A stretch of 64,000 nt of DNA from JABDQA01 sp963824415. Its GTDB lineage: Bacteria; Desulfobacterota; Desulfobulbia; Desulfobulbales; Desulfocapsaceae. Position 1 is the first letter of the stretch; every line of letters begins with the position of its first letter. The notes below the pieces were generated by a model. That model was not told the DNA's origin and did no database searches. It saw only the letters and a list, made by a program, of their open reading frames with translations. Where the stretch lies: NCBI GenBank assembly GCA_963824415.1, contig CAWGPM010000002.1, positions 620,001-684,000 on the forward strand, in the 5' to 3' direction. Shown here piece after piece: positions 24,111 to 34,098 of this stretch. The translations under genes were made by a program, and so were the position numbers.

Positions 24111-25289
24111 ATGGCCTCTGATCAAAATTCAAACAGCAGAACCTATTTCTGGAATGATCAGAAAACCAGGGCCGTCCTTTACCAGATCGTTACCGCTGCT
24201 TTTGTCGCCTTTCTGGGCTATTACCTGATCTCCAATGTGCAGACCAATATGGCGAAGCAATCGATCGCCAGCGGCTTTGGCTTTATCGAAAAAGAAGCCG
24301 CCTTTGAAATCGGGGAATCGCTGATCGAGTATTCGGCGGCCGACACCTACGGCAGGGCGCTGGTGGTGGGGGTGCTGAACACCTTGAAGGTCTCGCTGGT
24401 CGGGATGATACTGACAACCATTCTGGGGACCATTATCGGGGTCTGCACGCTGTCTTCAAACTGGCTGATCTCCAAGCTGGGTACTGCGTATGTGGAGCTC
24501 TTCCAGAATATCCCGGTGCTGCTGCAGCTCTTTTTTTTCTACGCCCTCTTTTATGAGATTTTTCCCGGTCCCCGCCAGGCCTTGAACCCGGTACCCGGGG
24601 TTTTTATCACCAACCGCGGCGTGGACTTTCCAGTGCCCGCTCCCGATCCGGCCTGGACCTGGATGGGGCTGGCCTTTGTGGCGGCCTGTATCATTGTCTG
24701 GCTGATCAATCGCTGGGCAAGAAAGCGGCAGGAAAGAAGCGGCCAGCAGTTTCCGGCCTTCTGGGTCGGCCTCGCCATTTTGATTTTACTGCCCGCACTG
24801 ACCTGGTCGCTCAGCGGCGCACCGACTCAGATGGATGTGCCCGAACTCAAAGGTTTCAACTTCCAGGGCGGCAGAAATATCAGCCCGGAATTTTCCGCGC
24901 TGTTGATCGGCCTGGTGCTCTATACGGCTTCCTTTATCGCCCAGATCGTCCGGGCCGGTATCCAGTCAATCAGCCACGGCCAGACCGAGGCCGCCATGTC
25001 GATCGGTTTGAAACCGGGGATGGTGCTGAAACTGGTAATTTTTCCCCAGGCCCTGCGGGTGATTGTGCCGCCGCTGACCTCACAGTTGCTGAACCTGACC
25101 AAGAACAGCTCTCTGGCGGTGGCCATCGGCTATCCTGATTTCGTCCAGGTGGCGGGTACCACGATCAACCAGACCGGCCAGGCGGTGGAGGGCGTGGCCC
25201 TGATGATGCTCGTCTATCTGACCTTCAGTTTGCTTACGTCCGCTTTTATGAACTGGTACAACAAAAAAATCGCCATCGTCGAACGGTAG
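24111..25289 (+). CDS. aapQ: General L-amino-acid ABC transporter permease
   Basis: A 392-residue permease. Its N-terminal half contains GVLNTLKVSLVGMILTTILG, and its C-terminal half holds the ABC permease EAA loop (QTEAAMSIGLKPGMVLKLVIFPQALR), where it contacts the ATPase. The long loop between them (about residues 150-260) is characteristic of the AapQ/BztB subfamily. It pairs with AapM in a heterodimeric pore. Confidence 0.92.
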   Translation: MASDQNSNSRTYFWNDQKTRAVLYQIVTAAFVAFLGYYLISNVQTNMAKQSIASGFGFIEKEAAFEIGESLIEYSAADTYGRALVVGVLNTLKVSLVGMILTTILGTIIGVCTLSSNWLISKLGTAYVELFQNIPVLLQLFFFYALFYEIFPGPRQALNPVPGVFITNRGVDFPVPAPDPAWTWMGLAFVAACIIVWLINRWARKRQERSGQQFPAFWVGLAILILLPALTWSLSGAPTQMDVPELKGFNFQGGRNISPEFSALLIGLVLYTASFIAQIVRAGIQSISHGQTEAAMSIGLKPGMVLKLVIFPQALRVIVPPLTSQLLNLTKNSSLAVAIGYPDFVQVAGTTINQTGQAVEGVALMMLVYLTFSLLTSAFMNWYNKKIAIVER

Positions 25290-25296
25290 CCGGACC

Positions 25297-26408
25297 ATGA
25301 ATGATTTGAGCAAACTAGCACATGCCGATGAAATAAAGCCGCCGTCCACTGAAGTCGGCGTTATCGGCTGGGTTCGGCACAATCTGTTCAACGGCGTGTT
25401 TAGCTCGATTGCCACCATTGTGGTTCTAGGCGGACTGATCAGGTTCTGCCGAATTTCATCCAATGGGCCTTCATCGACGCCGCCTGGTTTACCTCGGGTC
25501 AGCAGTGCAAAGAGGTGGAAGGGGCCTGCTGGTCGGTGATCACCCAGAATATCCGCTTCAATATTTTCGGTTACTATCCCTACGCGGAACAGTGGCGGCC
25601 GCTGCTGGCCATGATCATCCTGATCGCGATGCTGATCTACAGCCGGGACTGGAACAAATGGAATAAACGGCTGGGCTATGCCTGGCTGTTCGCCCTGTTC
25701 GTTATGGGGCTGCTGATGAAGGGCGGTCTGTTTGGCCTGGTGCCGGTCGAGAGCACCAAGTGGAGCGGTCTGCCGCTGACCCTGCTGCTTTCTTTCTTCG
25801 GTATCCTGGCCTCATACCCACTCGGCGTAATGCTGGCTCTGGGCCGGCAGTCGAGGATGCCGATCATCAAATCGCTCTGTGTCGTCTATATCGAGATGAT
25901 CCGAGGGGTTCCGCTGATTACGATGCTGTTCATGTCTTCGGTAATGTTTCCGCTTTTTCTGCCCGAAGGCGTCACCATTGACAAGGTACTGCGGGCCCAG
26001 GCGGCAATTATCCTGTTTACCGCGGCCTATATCGCCGAAGTGGTGCGGGGCGGCCTGCAGGCCATGGACAAGGGGCAGTATGAGGCCGCCGAGTCCCTGG
26101 GGCTTAACTATTTTCAGATGATGCGCATGATCATTCTGCCCCAGGCTCTGAAGATCGTCATTCCGCCGACGGTGGGCATCCTGATTTCCGCCTTCAAAGA
26201 TACCTCGCTGGTCGTCATTATCGCGCTCTACGACATCTTGAACACCACCAAGTCGATTCTCTCCGAGCCGGAATGGACCGGATTCTCCACCGAGGCCTAT
26301 ATCTTTATTGCGATGATCTACTACATCTGCTGTTTTTCCATGTCGCAATACAGCCGCCGCATCGAAAAAGAGCTCGAATATAAGCATATCGACAACGATG
26401 ACCGCTAA
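25297..26408 (+). pseudogene. aapM: General L-amino-acid ABC transporter permease, frameshifted
   Basis: The N-terminus (GWVRHNLFNGVFSSIATIVVL) is read in the frame starting at 25297. From about 25444 onward the correct sequence (VLPNFIQWAFIDAAWF, then EGACWSVIT) continues in another frame and runs to 26408. The 1112-base span is one base short of a multiple of three, so a single deleted base near 25442 explains it. The rest is intact: the EAA loop QYEAAESLGLNYFQMMRMIILPQALK is present. Since aapJ, Q and P are intact, an assembly error is as likely as true inactivation; a shorter protein could start at 25515. Confidence 0.88.
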
Positions 26409-26429
26409 ATCAAGCCTGGAACAGCCACT

Positions 26430-27212
26430 ATGAACACAGAAAAGGCCGGCCTTACGCCAGACTCGCCAGACTCTCCCGACGCTAGACCGATTATTGAAAT
26501 CATTGGAATGCACAAGTGGTTCGATGATTTTCATGTACTCAAAGATATCAATCTCACGGTCATGCCCCAGGAAAAAATCGTGGTCTGCGGGCCCTCGGGT
26601 TCCGGTAAGTCGACGGTGATCCGCTGCATCAACCGGCTCGAGGAACACCAGCGCGGCAAGATCATCGTCAACGGCACCGAACTGACCAGGGATCTGAAAA
26701 ATATCGAACGGGTCCGCACCGAGGTCGGCATGGTCTTTCAGCACTTCAACCTCTTTCCCCACCTGACCATCCTGGACAACTTGACCGTGGGGCCGATATG
26801 GGTCAGGAAAATGCCGAAAAAAGAGGCAGAAGAGCTGGCCATGCATTACCTGGAAATCGTGCAGATCCCGGAACAGGCTCAGAAATATCCGGGCCAGATT
26901 TCGGGCGGTCAGCAGCAGCGGGTGGCTATCGCCCGCAGCCTCTGCATGAAGCCCAAGATCATGCTGTTTGATGAACCGACTTCAGCACTTGATCCTGAGA
27001 TGATCAAGGAGGTGCTCGATGTCATGGTCAATCTGGCCCAGGAAGGGATGACCATGATCGTGGTCACCCATGAAATGGGGTTTGCCAAGACGGTGGCCGA
27101 TCGGGTGATTTTTATGGACTTCGGGGAGATCGTCGAAGAAAACGAACCCCATACCTTCTTCGACAACCCGCAGCATGAAAGGACCAAGCTGTTTCTCAGC
27201 CAGATCCTCTAA
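26430..27212 (+). CDS. aapP: General L-amino-acid ABC transporter ATP-binding protein
   Basis: A 260-residue ABC ATPase with Walker A GPSGSGKST, Q-loop VFQHFNLFPH, signature ISGGQQQR, Walker B IMLFDEPTSALDPE and H-loop VVTHEMGF. It powers AapJQM. The last ~50 codons and the following ~60 bases recur, degenerate, at 36.66-36.9 kb. It is the last gene of the aap operon; the minus-strand catabolic block starts 58 bases beyond its stop. Confidence 0.94.
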   Translation: MNTEKAGLTPDSPDSPDARPIIEIIGMHKWFDDFHVLKDINLTVMPQEKIVVCGPSGSGKSTVIRCINRLEEHQRGKIIVNGTELTRDLKNIERVRTEVGMVFQHFNLFPHLTILDNLTVGPIWVRKMPKKEAEELAMHYLEIVQIPEQAQKYPGQISGGQQQRVAIARSLCMKPKIMLFDEPTSALDPEMIKEVLDVMVNLAQEGMTMIVVTHEMGFAKTVADRVIFMDFGEIVEENEPHTFFDNPQHERTKLFLSQIL

Positions 27213-27270
27213 AGTAGTATGATTCCAATTTTTACTGCCTGCCTGAGCAGCGTGGCAAACGAGCGGTATT
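27050..27270 (+). repeat. Direct repeat copy A: aapP 3' end plus remnant of pilZ 3' end
   Basis: This stretch matches 36660-36906 in the same orientation. It includes the last ~50 codons of aapP, a shared TAGTATGATTCC segment after the stop, and then a degenerate match (TGAGCA, GCGT, GGCAAAC, GCTGCT) to the 3' end of the PilZ gene at 36833. The PilZ stop codon is not preserved here, so the remnant is non-coding. Confidence 0.75.
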
Positions 27271-27861
27271 TCAGCTGCTTTTTTGCAGCGTCTCCTGCAA
27301 GTAGGCGATCCTGGCCAGTTCCTCAGTCAAGTCTCCGATATCATATGCCCATCTGATATCTGATCCGAGACAGATGATGCCATGCTGCTCCAGCAGCAAT
27401 ACCTTACACGCCGGGTTGTTTTTCAGGGCCTGAACCACATTGGCCTGCAGTTCTTTTGTGCCGGATGGCGCAAACGGTACGCGGGGCATTTCGGGCTGTT
27501 TAAAGGCGGCATCGGTAACCATTGGAATATCACGTCTGAGCACCGCAAATGCGGTCGCATATGGCGGATGAATATGCAGCACGGCCCCGACATCGGGACG
27601 AATCCGCAAAATATCGGCATGGAATAAGTATTCCTTGGATGGCACAAATGTTCCGTTTGGCTGCCACTCATAGGTCTCAATGTTCATTTCGACCAGATTT
27701 TCCAGTGAGGTGTCGCCGAGATTAAGCCCGGAAGCGGTTATCGCCATGCGGCTGTCCGCCAGCCGTGCGCTGAAATTGCCCCCGGTGCCACCGACCAGGC
27801 CCCGGTCATAAACGCGTTTTGCGAAAGCGACCAGTTGTTCTTTCAGCTCAGTATCCATCAT
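27271..27861 (-). CDS. Class II aldolase/adducin family protein (OtnC/FucA-like)
   Basis: The 196-residue protein has the class II aldolase fold: GTGGNFSARLAD near the N-terminus, the zinc ligands HIHPPYATAF and the third His in EQHGII. Members cleave sugar phosphates (L-fuculose-1-phosphate aldolase) or decarboxylate 3-oxo-tetronate-4-phosphates to dihydroxyacetone phosphate. The neighbours (hydroxyacid dehydrogenase, PdxA-like, kinase) favour the second activity by analogy with known tetronate pathways. The ATG at 27861 overlaps the kinase stop by 4 bases. It is the last gene of the minus-strand operon. Confidence 0.82.
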   Translation of the reverse strand: MMDTELKEQLVAFAKRVYDRGLVGGTGGNFSARLADSRMAITASGLNLGDTSLENLVEMNIETYEWQPNGTFVPSKEYLFHADILRIRPDVGAVLHIHPPYATAFAVLRRDIPMVTDAAFKQPEMPRVPFAPSGTKELQANVVQALKNNPACKVLLLEQHGIICLGSDIRWAYDIGDLTEELARIAYLQETLQKSS

Positions 27862-29423
27862 TGCCTGGCTCCTTCGGTTACCCAACCCTGGGGTAGGTCC
27901 ATCTCCACCAGCTGGCGGAAATGATGTTTGGTGTCCTGGTAGAGTTGCTTAAACATGGGAAATAATTTGTTGTAGCTCTGGTGAGCCTCAAGGTCGGGTT
28001 CGAAGGTGTCTCCAGTGGCAACTGTCTGCGCTACCGCCTCAGGATAGCCGGCATAAAGACCGAGTCCCACACCTGCAAGCAGTGCCGCACCCAGCACTTC
28101 GGTATGACTCTGCGTCAGGCTGATAACGCGCTTGCCGAGAACATTGGCAATGATCTGATTCCACACCGCGCTTGAGGCTGCAGCACCTCCAATGCGCAGC
28201 TCCTTGATCTCAAGGCTGCTGTCTGATTCAAGCAGTTCGATAACGTGCCTGATTGCAAAGGCAGCCCCTTCCAGCACCGAATGAAAAAAATCGCCCCTGT
28301 TATGACCAAGCGTCACTCCAAAAAAGACGCCTCGTGCATAAGGGTCCCAGATCGGGGTTCGTTCACCAGCCAGATAGGGAAGAAACAGCAGCCCTTTGCT
28401 CCCGGGAGGCGAATGCTTGGTCTGGGCTGTTATCAGGTGATAGACATCGGTGTTGTTGGCTTCAGCTTCATCCTGTTCCATTTGACAAAAGGTATCACGG
28501 ACCCAGCGCAGCGCAGAGCCGACCCCGTTGATTGCGCCGATATATTGCCAGCAGTTTTGCGTGATGTGGGTACAGTTCATGAATCGTCGATCGAACGTGC
28601 CGGTGGTCAGGGGCCCGGCTACCCGTGCAGCGGTGCCCATGATTACAAAACATTGCCCTTCTTCCAGAACTCCTGTTCCCAGAGATGCACCAATGGTGTC
28701 CATGCAGCCGCCGATCACCGGGGTTCCCGGTTTCAAGCCGGTCAACCGGGCCGCGGCGTCGGTGACCGTTCCTACTATCTCATCACAGGCCACCGGCCTG
28801 GGCAGTTTGTCCGGATCGATCTGGAGCTTTTCGAGAAACGGTTGATGCCATTGACGTCGGCGAATATCGAAAAGCAGTGTGGTCGAAGCCCTGGAATGAT
28901 CAATGGTGAATTCTCCGGTCAACCGTGCTACCAGATAGCCGCCGGGAACCATCAATTTATGAGCGGCTTGAAAGGAATCCGGCTCGTTGTGCATCAGCCA
29001 GAGAATGGTCGGTAAGGAAAAGGCGCCTGGAGCAAGGGGATTTCCGGTAATATCGAAAACAGTTTCGGCGCCAAGCTGGTCTTTGATCCGCTCGACTTCG
29101 GGCAGGGCCCGCTGGTCCCAGAGCATGATGGCCGGACGGATCGGTTGACCATGTTCATCGACGGCAATCAGTCCGTTGGTGCAGCCGATTCCGATCGCCT
29201 TAATCGCTGCCGGGTCGATATCTTTGATGGCATCTCTGATCGCTGCGATCGTTGCCTGCCACCAGCCTTCGGCGTCGTGCTCAGCCTGGCCGGGCACCTT
29301 GCTGATCATCTGGTACTCGCCGTAGCCTGACCCCGCCAGGGTGCCGTCCAGGCTGAACACACCGGCCTTGGTGCCTGTGCCTCCGATGTCTATGCCCAGC
29401 AGATATGGTTCTTGTCCAACCAT
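27858..29423 (-). CDS. FGGY-family carbohydrate kinase (xylulokinase-like)
   Basis: A 521-residue kinase with GIDIGGTGTKAGVF at the N-terminus (phosphate loop), WDQRALPEV, GGCMDTIGASLGTG and GEVLGAALLAGVGLG-like C-terminal sequence. FGGY kinases phosphorylate pentuloses, polyols and related sugars. In published tetronate pathways the kinase belongs to the DUF1537 family; here an FGGY kinase fills that place, so the substrate may be a sugar or a sugar acid. It overlaps the aldolase by 4 bases. Confidence 0.87.
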   Translation of the reverse strand: MVGQEPYLLGIDIGGTGTKAGVFSLDGTLAGSGYGEYQMISKVPGQAEHDAEGWWQATIAAIRDAIKDIDPAAIKAIGIGCTNGLIAVDEHGQPIRPAIMLWDQRALPEVERIKDQLGAETVFDITGNPLAPGAFSLPTILWLMHNEPDSFQAAHKLMVPGGYLVARLTGEFTIDHSRASTTLLFDIRRRQWHQPFLEKLQIDPDKLPRPVACDEIVGTVTDAAARLTGLKPGTPVIGGCMDTIGASLGTGVLEEGQCFVIMGTAARVAGPLTTGTFDRRFMNCTHITQNCWQYIGAINGVGSALRWVRDTFCQMEQDEAEANNTDVYHLITAQTKHSPPGSKGLLFLPYLAGERTPIWDPYARGVFFGVTLGHNRGDFFHSVLEGAAFAIRHVIELLESDSSLEIKELRIGGAAASSAVWNQIIANVLGKRVISLTQSHTEVLGAALLAGVGLGLYAGYPEAVAQTVATGDTFEPDLEAHQSYNKLFPMFKQLYQDTKHHFRQLVEMDLPQGWVTEGARQ

Positions 29424-29480
29424 CGTATAAGTTATTTTTCCCTGGCTAAGGTAGAGTTATGGGTAAATCGAATAGATTGT

Positions 29481-30119
29481 TTAGAAATAGCTCAATTGAT
29501 GCAATATGTGATGCCGCATCAGCGTTTCAGCGAGTTCCCGGTCCCTGCGCCTCAGGGCCTGGATAATTTTTGTATGCTGGTTGATGAAATTCTCCAATCG
29601 ATCAACGGGGAGCTTGATAATCAAGCGGGATAGCTGGATTTTTGCATCAAGCTTTTCTATTATTTCATATAGGTGTGCATTTTTTGTTCGGCGGGCGATC
29701 TCCAGGTGTAAATAACTGTCCTGCTCGAAAGCGCCCGCAACATCCCCATCTGCAATTAATAGATCGCACTCGTCGGCAATACTGCTCAGCTGATCAAAGT
29801 CGCGATTGGTGCCCGCTTCGGCCAGTAACTTGGTCGATAGCGCTTCCAACTGGGCGCGGATATGAGCGAGTTGTACGGCTTCCTCCGGGGTCAAGGTGGC
29901 CACAACGGCGTGGCTTCGGGGCTTCAGGTTGACGAGTCCGTACTCGCTCAGTTTCTTTAAGGCCTCTCGAATGGGTGTTCGACTGACGCCAAACAACTGG
30001 CCTACTTTTTCCTCATGGATCTTGTGCCCGGCTTTGAATTCCCCGGAAAGTATCATTTTTTTAATATAAATATATACTTGCCCGGATAGGCCGTCGTAAT
30101 TCAAATCGATTCTCTTCAT
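29481..30119 (-). CDS. GntR-family regulator, FCD subfamily
   Basis: The 212-residue protein has an N-terminal winged helix-turn-helix (KVGQLFGVSRTPIREALKKLSEYGLV, residues ~40-65) and a C-terminal all-helical FCD ligand domain. It sits inside the catabolic operon and is the natural regulator of it. FCD regulators bind TNGTNNNACNA-type palindromes; GTATAC-centred sites occur in the control region at 35.8-36.2 kb. The effector is probably a pathway acid. Confidence 0.88.
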   Translation of the reverse strand: MKRIDLNYDGLSGQVYIYIKKMILSGEFKAGHKIHEEKVGQLFGVSRTPIREALKKLSEYGLVNLKPRSHAVVATLTPEEAVQLAHIRAQLEALSTKLLAEAGTNRDFDQLSSIADECDLLIADGDVAGAFEQDSYLHLEIARRTKNAHLYEIIEKLDAKIQLSRLIIKLPVDRLENFINQHTKIIQALRRRDRELAETLMRHHILHQLSYF

Positions 30120-30231
30120 GACGTCTCAGTTTCTGCTTTCATGCTTTTCATCTTTGCATTGTGCCGACGGATCTGCTCTTTTTCCTGAAACCGGTATCGG
30201 CATATGACACATGACAGATGGTCGCTCTCAC

Positions 30232-30891
30232 TCAGCAATAGCCAAGCATCGCACGGGCTTTTCCTGCAATGAAATCGAGGCTGGAAAGCACCCGGTCCGC
30301 ATCGCTGATGGCAACGTCATTTTTAACCCGGGCAATTGATATCTGAGCCAGCATCAGCATATCCACCTCCTGCAGGAGTTCCTTAACCGCTGCACCGACT
30401 TCGAGATCATGTCCTGCAACGTCGCCTCTGTTCAGTTTTGCAAAGGCCTTCGGACATAACCGGGGAATGAGCTCCACCCTTCGCTCCAGCCGGCTGGAAA
30501 CCTCCTCGAAGAGAAGCTGCGAAGGTTCCCAGGTGGTCGGGTTGGTCATGATCAGCCCGATCCGACTGCCATGCTGAATCGCATGTTCAAACATTGGTTC
30601 ATCAACCTTCACAACAGGTATTGCGACCTGCCGGCGCACTTCATTCACACATGGCGACAGGGAAGAACAGCTGACCACGGCCAGGTCGGCTCCTGCATCC
30701 TCCGTTGTAGCCACCATTTTGGTCAGCCAGGCAACTATTTCCGGAGTAATCCTGCCCAGGCTGGAGAGTCTTCTGAGGATTCCCTCATCCAGAACATGGC
30801 TCATCTCGATATCCGGCAGCGAGTCTGCCAGGGCTGTGTGAACCGGGTCGATGACCAGCCGGGTGGTATGCACCAAACCTATCAATGCCAT
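30232..30891 (-). CDS. Asp/Glu/hydantoin racemase superfamily protein
   Basis: From the ATG at 30891 the protein has 219 residues. It starts MALIGLVHTT and carries AVVSCSSLSP (first catalytic Cys) and RLCPKAF (second Cys candidate). These occupy the positions used by two-cysteine racemases and arylmalonate-type decarboxylases. The frame extends upstream to 30936, but that part lies inside the preceding gene. It may racemise a hydroxy or amino acid to feed the dehydrogenase. The substrate is unknown. Confidence 0.75.
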   Translation of the reverse strand: MALIGLVHTTRLVIDPVHTALADSLPDIEMSHVLDEGILRRLSSLGRITPEIVAWLTKMVATTEDAGADLAVVSCSSLSPCVNEVRRQVAIPVVKVDEPMFEHAIQHGSRIGLIMTNPTTWEPSQLLFEEVSSRLERRVELIPRLCPKAFAKLNRGDVAGHDLEVGAAVKELLQEVDMLMLAQISIARVKNDVAISDADRVLSSLDFIAGKARAMLGYC

Positions 30892-30901
30892 TAAAGAGCC
30901 C

Positions 30902-31798
30902 TCATCTGGCCTGGGTGATTTCCTGGAATGTTCCATGCAATTCGATCAGGGATGCCATTAATTTATCCCCCAATCCGGCATCGACAGCCGACTGATATGT
31001 TGCCAGCAATGGCTCGACGAGGTAACTGCGGAAGCCGATGCTGTCCGCAAAATCCTTGAAATAGCCGACGTCCTTGCGGGCATTGCTCAAGGAAAACTTG
31101 TGACCGCTCAAGTCTCCCTCAAGCAGAGGCGGCACCATTTTTCTCAAGACGCCGCTGTCCGCACCTCCTGCTGACATCACTTGATACAGCTCACGTGCAT
31201 CGACACCGGCTTTGAAGCAGAGCGACATTCCTTCGGAGATGAGCGCCGTATAGCCGCAGGAAATAAAATTATTGATCAATTTTGCGCTGTGGCCTGAGCC
31301 GGGCAGGCCGAAATAGGCAATATTTTCCGAGTAGCATTCCAGAATGGGTCGTACACTTTCGAAGATATCTTTTTCTGCCCCAACCAGGCTGTTCAACCTG
31401 CCGGCTTCGGCATCCTTCGGGGCCCTGGTGACCGGGGCATCGACGTAATGCGCCTGTCTTTTCAAGAGGTCCTCGGCGATACGTTTGCTCAGCGCCGGAG
31501 TGCTCGTGGTGCAGTCCACCAGAACCAAACCGGGCCTGGCTTTTTGCAGCAGGCCGTCTTTGCGGTAAACAAGCGCTTCCACTTCCCGGGCTCCGGTAAC
31601 ACAGAAAAAGACCATATCATTTGCATCGACAAGCTCTGCCATCGACGAGGCTTCAGAAGCCCCTTTGGCGATAAGGTCATCCATAGGAGCCCTGTTGCGA
31701 TGGACCATTCCCATGAGCGGGTAACCGTTTTCCAGGATGTTTGCAGCAATACCATGGCCCATCATGCCTAAACCGACAAAGCCTATTTTCGGTTTCAT
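30902..31798 (-). CDS. NAD-dependent beta-hydroxyacid dehydrogenase (LtnD/GarR/HIBADH-like)
   Basis: The 298-residue protein opens with GFVGLGMMGHGIAANIL (Rossmann GxGxxG), has DAPVTRAPKDAEAGRL (substrate loop, about residue 120) and the catalytic Lys in GHSAKLINNF. Family members oxidise 3-hydroxyisobutyrate, tartronate semialdehyde or L-threonate. Next to PdxA-like and OtnC-like genes, an L-threonate-type substrate is plausible. It overlaps the PdxA-like gene by 4 bases. Confidence 0.87.
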   Translation of the reverse strand: MKPKIGFVGLGMMGHGIAANILENGYPLMGMVHRNRAPMDDLIAKGASEASSMAELVDANDMVFFCVTGAREVEALVYRKDGLLQKARPGLVLVDCTTSTPALSKRIAEDLLKRQAHYVDAPVTRAPKDAEAGRLNSLVGAEKDIFESVRPILECYSENIAYFGLPGSGHSAKLINNFISCGYTALISEGMSLCFKAGVDARELYQVMSAGGADSGVLRKMVPPLLEGDLSGHKFSLSNARKDVGYFKDFADSIGFRSYLVEPLLATYQSAVDAGLGDKLMASLIELHGTFQEITQAR

Positions 31799-32808
31799 AG
31801 CTTCTCGCTTTCGCCAGCCATGGAACAGGCGAGAAGAAACGCCTGGCGCAGCGCACTTTCGTTGGCGATTCCCTGGCCTGCGATGTCAAATGCCGAACCG
31901 TGAGCCGAGGTCGTCACCGGAAAAGGTAATCCGGCATGAACCGTAACCCCGCGTTCAAAGCCCATCAGCTTCATGGCGATCTGTCCCTGGTCATGATACA
32001 TGGTCACGATTGCATCGTATTTGCCGTCACGTCCCATCAGAAAGATCGTGTCCGGGGGAAACGGCCCTTCTGCATTGATTCCCTCCTGCCTGGCCAGTTG
32101 TACCGCAGGTTCGATGATTTCAATCTCCTCGCTGCCGAAATTGCCTCCGTCTCCGGCATGGGGGTTCAGTCCGGCCACCGCAATCCTCGGGCTGTCGATT
32201 CCGCTGGCCCGCACGGCTGAGTCAAGCAGCCGGGTTGCCTGCAGGATTGCTTCCTGGCTCAGCATCTCGCTGACTTGCCGGTGAGATACATGGGATGTCG
32301 CCCGCGAAGTCCAGAGATTTCCCAGGGTGTTCAATAAACCGAAATCACCCTGGTGGGAGAGCTGATCGATAAAAAAACCCGACTCATCTTCATGGGAGAG
32401 CCCGGCCAGGTGCATGGCCTCCTTGTTGAGCGGGGCAAAGCACATCGCTCCGGTGAGGCCGCTCTGGCAAAGCTTAAGGCCCGCCGCCAGGCAGTCGAGC
32501 TGAAAGGCTCCGGAACTTTTCGAGACCCGGCCCCGCTGATGACCATCAGGCCCAACGGTTGGCCCTGAAAGAAGTGTGATTCCACCCGGAGCCAGTGTCT
32601 TTTCGGAGACCTGGTCAACCAGCTGGTAGTCAACGCTGACCCCGGCAACCCGGACTCCTTCATCAAAAACGTTCTGATCGGCTACCGCAACGATATCGGC
32701 TTTTGCAAGCGTGGCCGGGTCAGCCAGCAGTTTTGCCGCCAGTTCAGGGCCTATGCCGCAGGGGTCTCCAAGGACCAGAGCAATTCGCGGCTTCTTGTCG
32801 TTCTTCAT
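31795..32808 (-). CDS. PdxA-like 4-phospho-tetronate/4-hydroxythreonine-phosphate dehydrogenase
   Basis: A 337-residue metal-dependent dehydrogenase of the PdxA family: LGDPCGIGPEL at the start, metal-binding His in SHVSH, NPHAGDGGNFG and YHDQGQIAMK. True PdxA makes a vitamin B6 precursor. In catabolic operons, the PdxA2 type oxidises 4-phospho-D-threonate or erythronate with loss of CO2. Its place among a TRAP transporter, kinase and dehydrogenase favours the catabolic role. Confidence 0.85.
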   Translation of the reverse strand: MKNDKKPRIALVLGDPCGIGPELAAKLLADPATLAKADIVAVADQNVFDEGVRVAGVSVDYQLVDQVSEKTLAPGGITLLSGPTVGPDGHQRGRVSKSSGAFQLDCLAAGLKLCQSGLTGAMCFAPLNKEAMHLAGLSHEDESGFFIDQLSHQGDFGLLNTLGNLWTSRATSHVSHRQVSEMLSQEAILQATRLLDSAVRASGIDSPRIAVAGLNPHAGDGGNFGSEEIEIIEPAVQLARQEGINAEGPFPPDTIFLMGRDGKYDAIVTMYHDQGQIAMKLMGFERGVTVHAGLPFPVTTSAHGSAFDIAGQGIANESALRQAFLLACSMAGESEKL

Positions 32809-32814
32809 AAGCGT

Positions 32815-34098
32815 TTATCCGTAAAACAGGTTAACCAGTGTCAGTGAGACCGGCGGAAAGTAGGTGACGAGCAGCAGAACAAAGACGAGGACGAGGATAA
32901 ACGGTATATTGACCTTGGTCGTCTCCCATATATCTGTTTTGGCTATCGAGCATGAGGTCACCAGGACACTTGCCACAGGCGGTGTTTGCTGACCGATGGC
33001 GATGTTCAGGGTCATGATCAGGCCGAACTGGATCGGGTTGATGCCGATCTGATGTACCAGCGGCATGACGATTGGAACAATGAGGATGATGGCCGCGGCT
33101 CCGTGCAGGAACATGCCGACTACGAAGAGCATCACGTTGAGCAGGGCCAAAACCATCAGCTTGTTGCTGGTAAAGCCGATCATCCAGCGGGCAAAGGTCT
33201 GCGGTACCTGCATCTCGGTCAGGTAGAGGCCGAGAACAGCGGAAGTGGCCACCAGCAGCATCACCACCGCAGTTTGGGTAACTCCTTCCACCATTGCCTT
33301 TCTCAAATGCTGCCAGTTGATTTCGCGATAGATGAAGCCGCCGATGAAGAGCGCTGCGACCACCGCCAGCCCGGCGCCTTCGGTGGCCGTTACGATACCG
33401 CCGAAAATGCCGCCGAGAATGATGACCGGCAGGGTCAGCGCCCAGCCCGCCTCCTTGAAGGCAACCCAGAGCCTCCTCAACGAGAAGGCTTCCTCGCGGG
33501 GCAGGTCATACTTGACTGCATACCAGTAACACAGACCCATCATCGAGAAGCCTCCGAGAACACCGGGAATTATTCCTGCAACAAAGAGTTGGACGATGGA
33601 GGTGTCTGAAAGCGCCCCGTAAATAATCATCGCGATTGAAGGCGGAATAATGATCGCAATGGAGGCGGAGGACGAGGTGACCGCCGCCGACAGTTCCGGC
33701 GTGTAATTGCGTTCTTTCATGGCCGGTATCAGCACTGAGCCGATTGCCGCGACGTCGGCCACGGCCGAGCCTGAGATTTCGGCAAAAAACATCGACACGC
33801 CCACGTTGACCATGGCCAGGCCGCCCCGGACAAAGCCGATCAGGGCCGAGGTCAGGTTGATCAGGCGCTGGGAGATGGAGGTCGTGTTCATCAGGGCACC
33901 GGCCAGGATGAAGAGCGGGATCGCCAGCAATGGAAAATTGGTGGCCCCGTCGAACATCGTCAGCGCCGCATTGTAAATGCTGTTGAACCCCTTTGAATAC
34001 ATCATCCCGATGATCGCCACGAATCCGAGCGCGACGGCGATCGGCACATTGATCAAAACGAGCAGCAGCAGGCCTATAATGAGCAGCAGGGCGGTCAT
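32815..34098 (-). CDS. dctM: TRAP transporter large permease
   Basis: The 427-residue protein has about twelve hydrophobic segments and typical DctM features such as LLAIPLFILAGALMNT and ISGSAVADVAAIGSVLIPAM. It forms the ion-coupled channel of a TRAP transporter with DctQ and DctP. It overlaps dctQ by 4 bases and is followed by the PdxA-like gene after 6 bases, which ties uptake to catabolism. Confidence 0.93.
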   Translation of the reverse strand: MTALLLIIGLLLLVLINVPIAVALGFVAIIGMMYSKGFNSIYNAALTMFDGATNFPLLAIPLFILAGALMNTTSISQRLINLTSALIGFVRGGLAMVNVGVSMFFAEISGSAVADVAAIGSVLIPAMKERNYTPELSAAVTSSSASIAIIIPPSIAMIIYGALSDTSIVQLFVAGIIPGVLGGFSMMGLCYWYAVKYDLPREEAFSLRRLWVAFKEAGWALTLPVIILGGIFGGIVTATEGAGLAVVAALFIGGFIYREINWQHLRKAMVEGVTQTAVVMLLVATSAVLGLYLTEMQVPQTFARWMIGFTSNKLMVLALLNVMLFVVGMFLHGAAAIILIVPIVMPLVHQIGINPIQFGLIMTLNIAIGQQTPPVASVLVTSCSIAKTDIWETTKVNIPFILVLVFVLLLVTYFPPVSLTLVNLFYG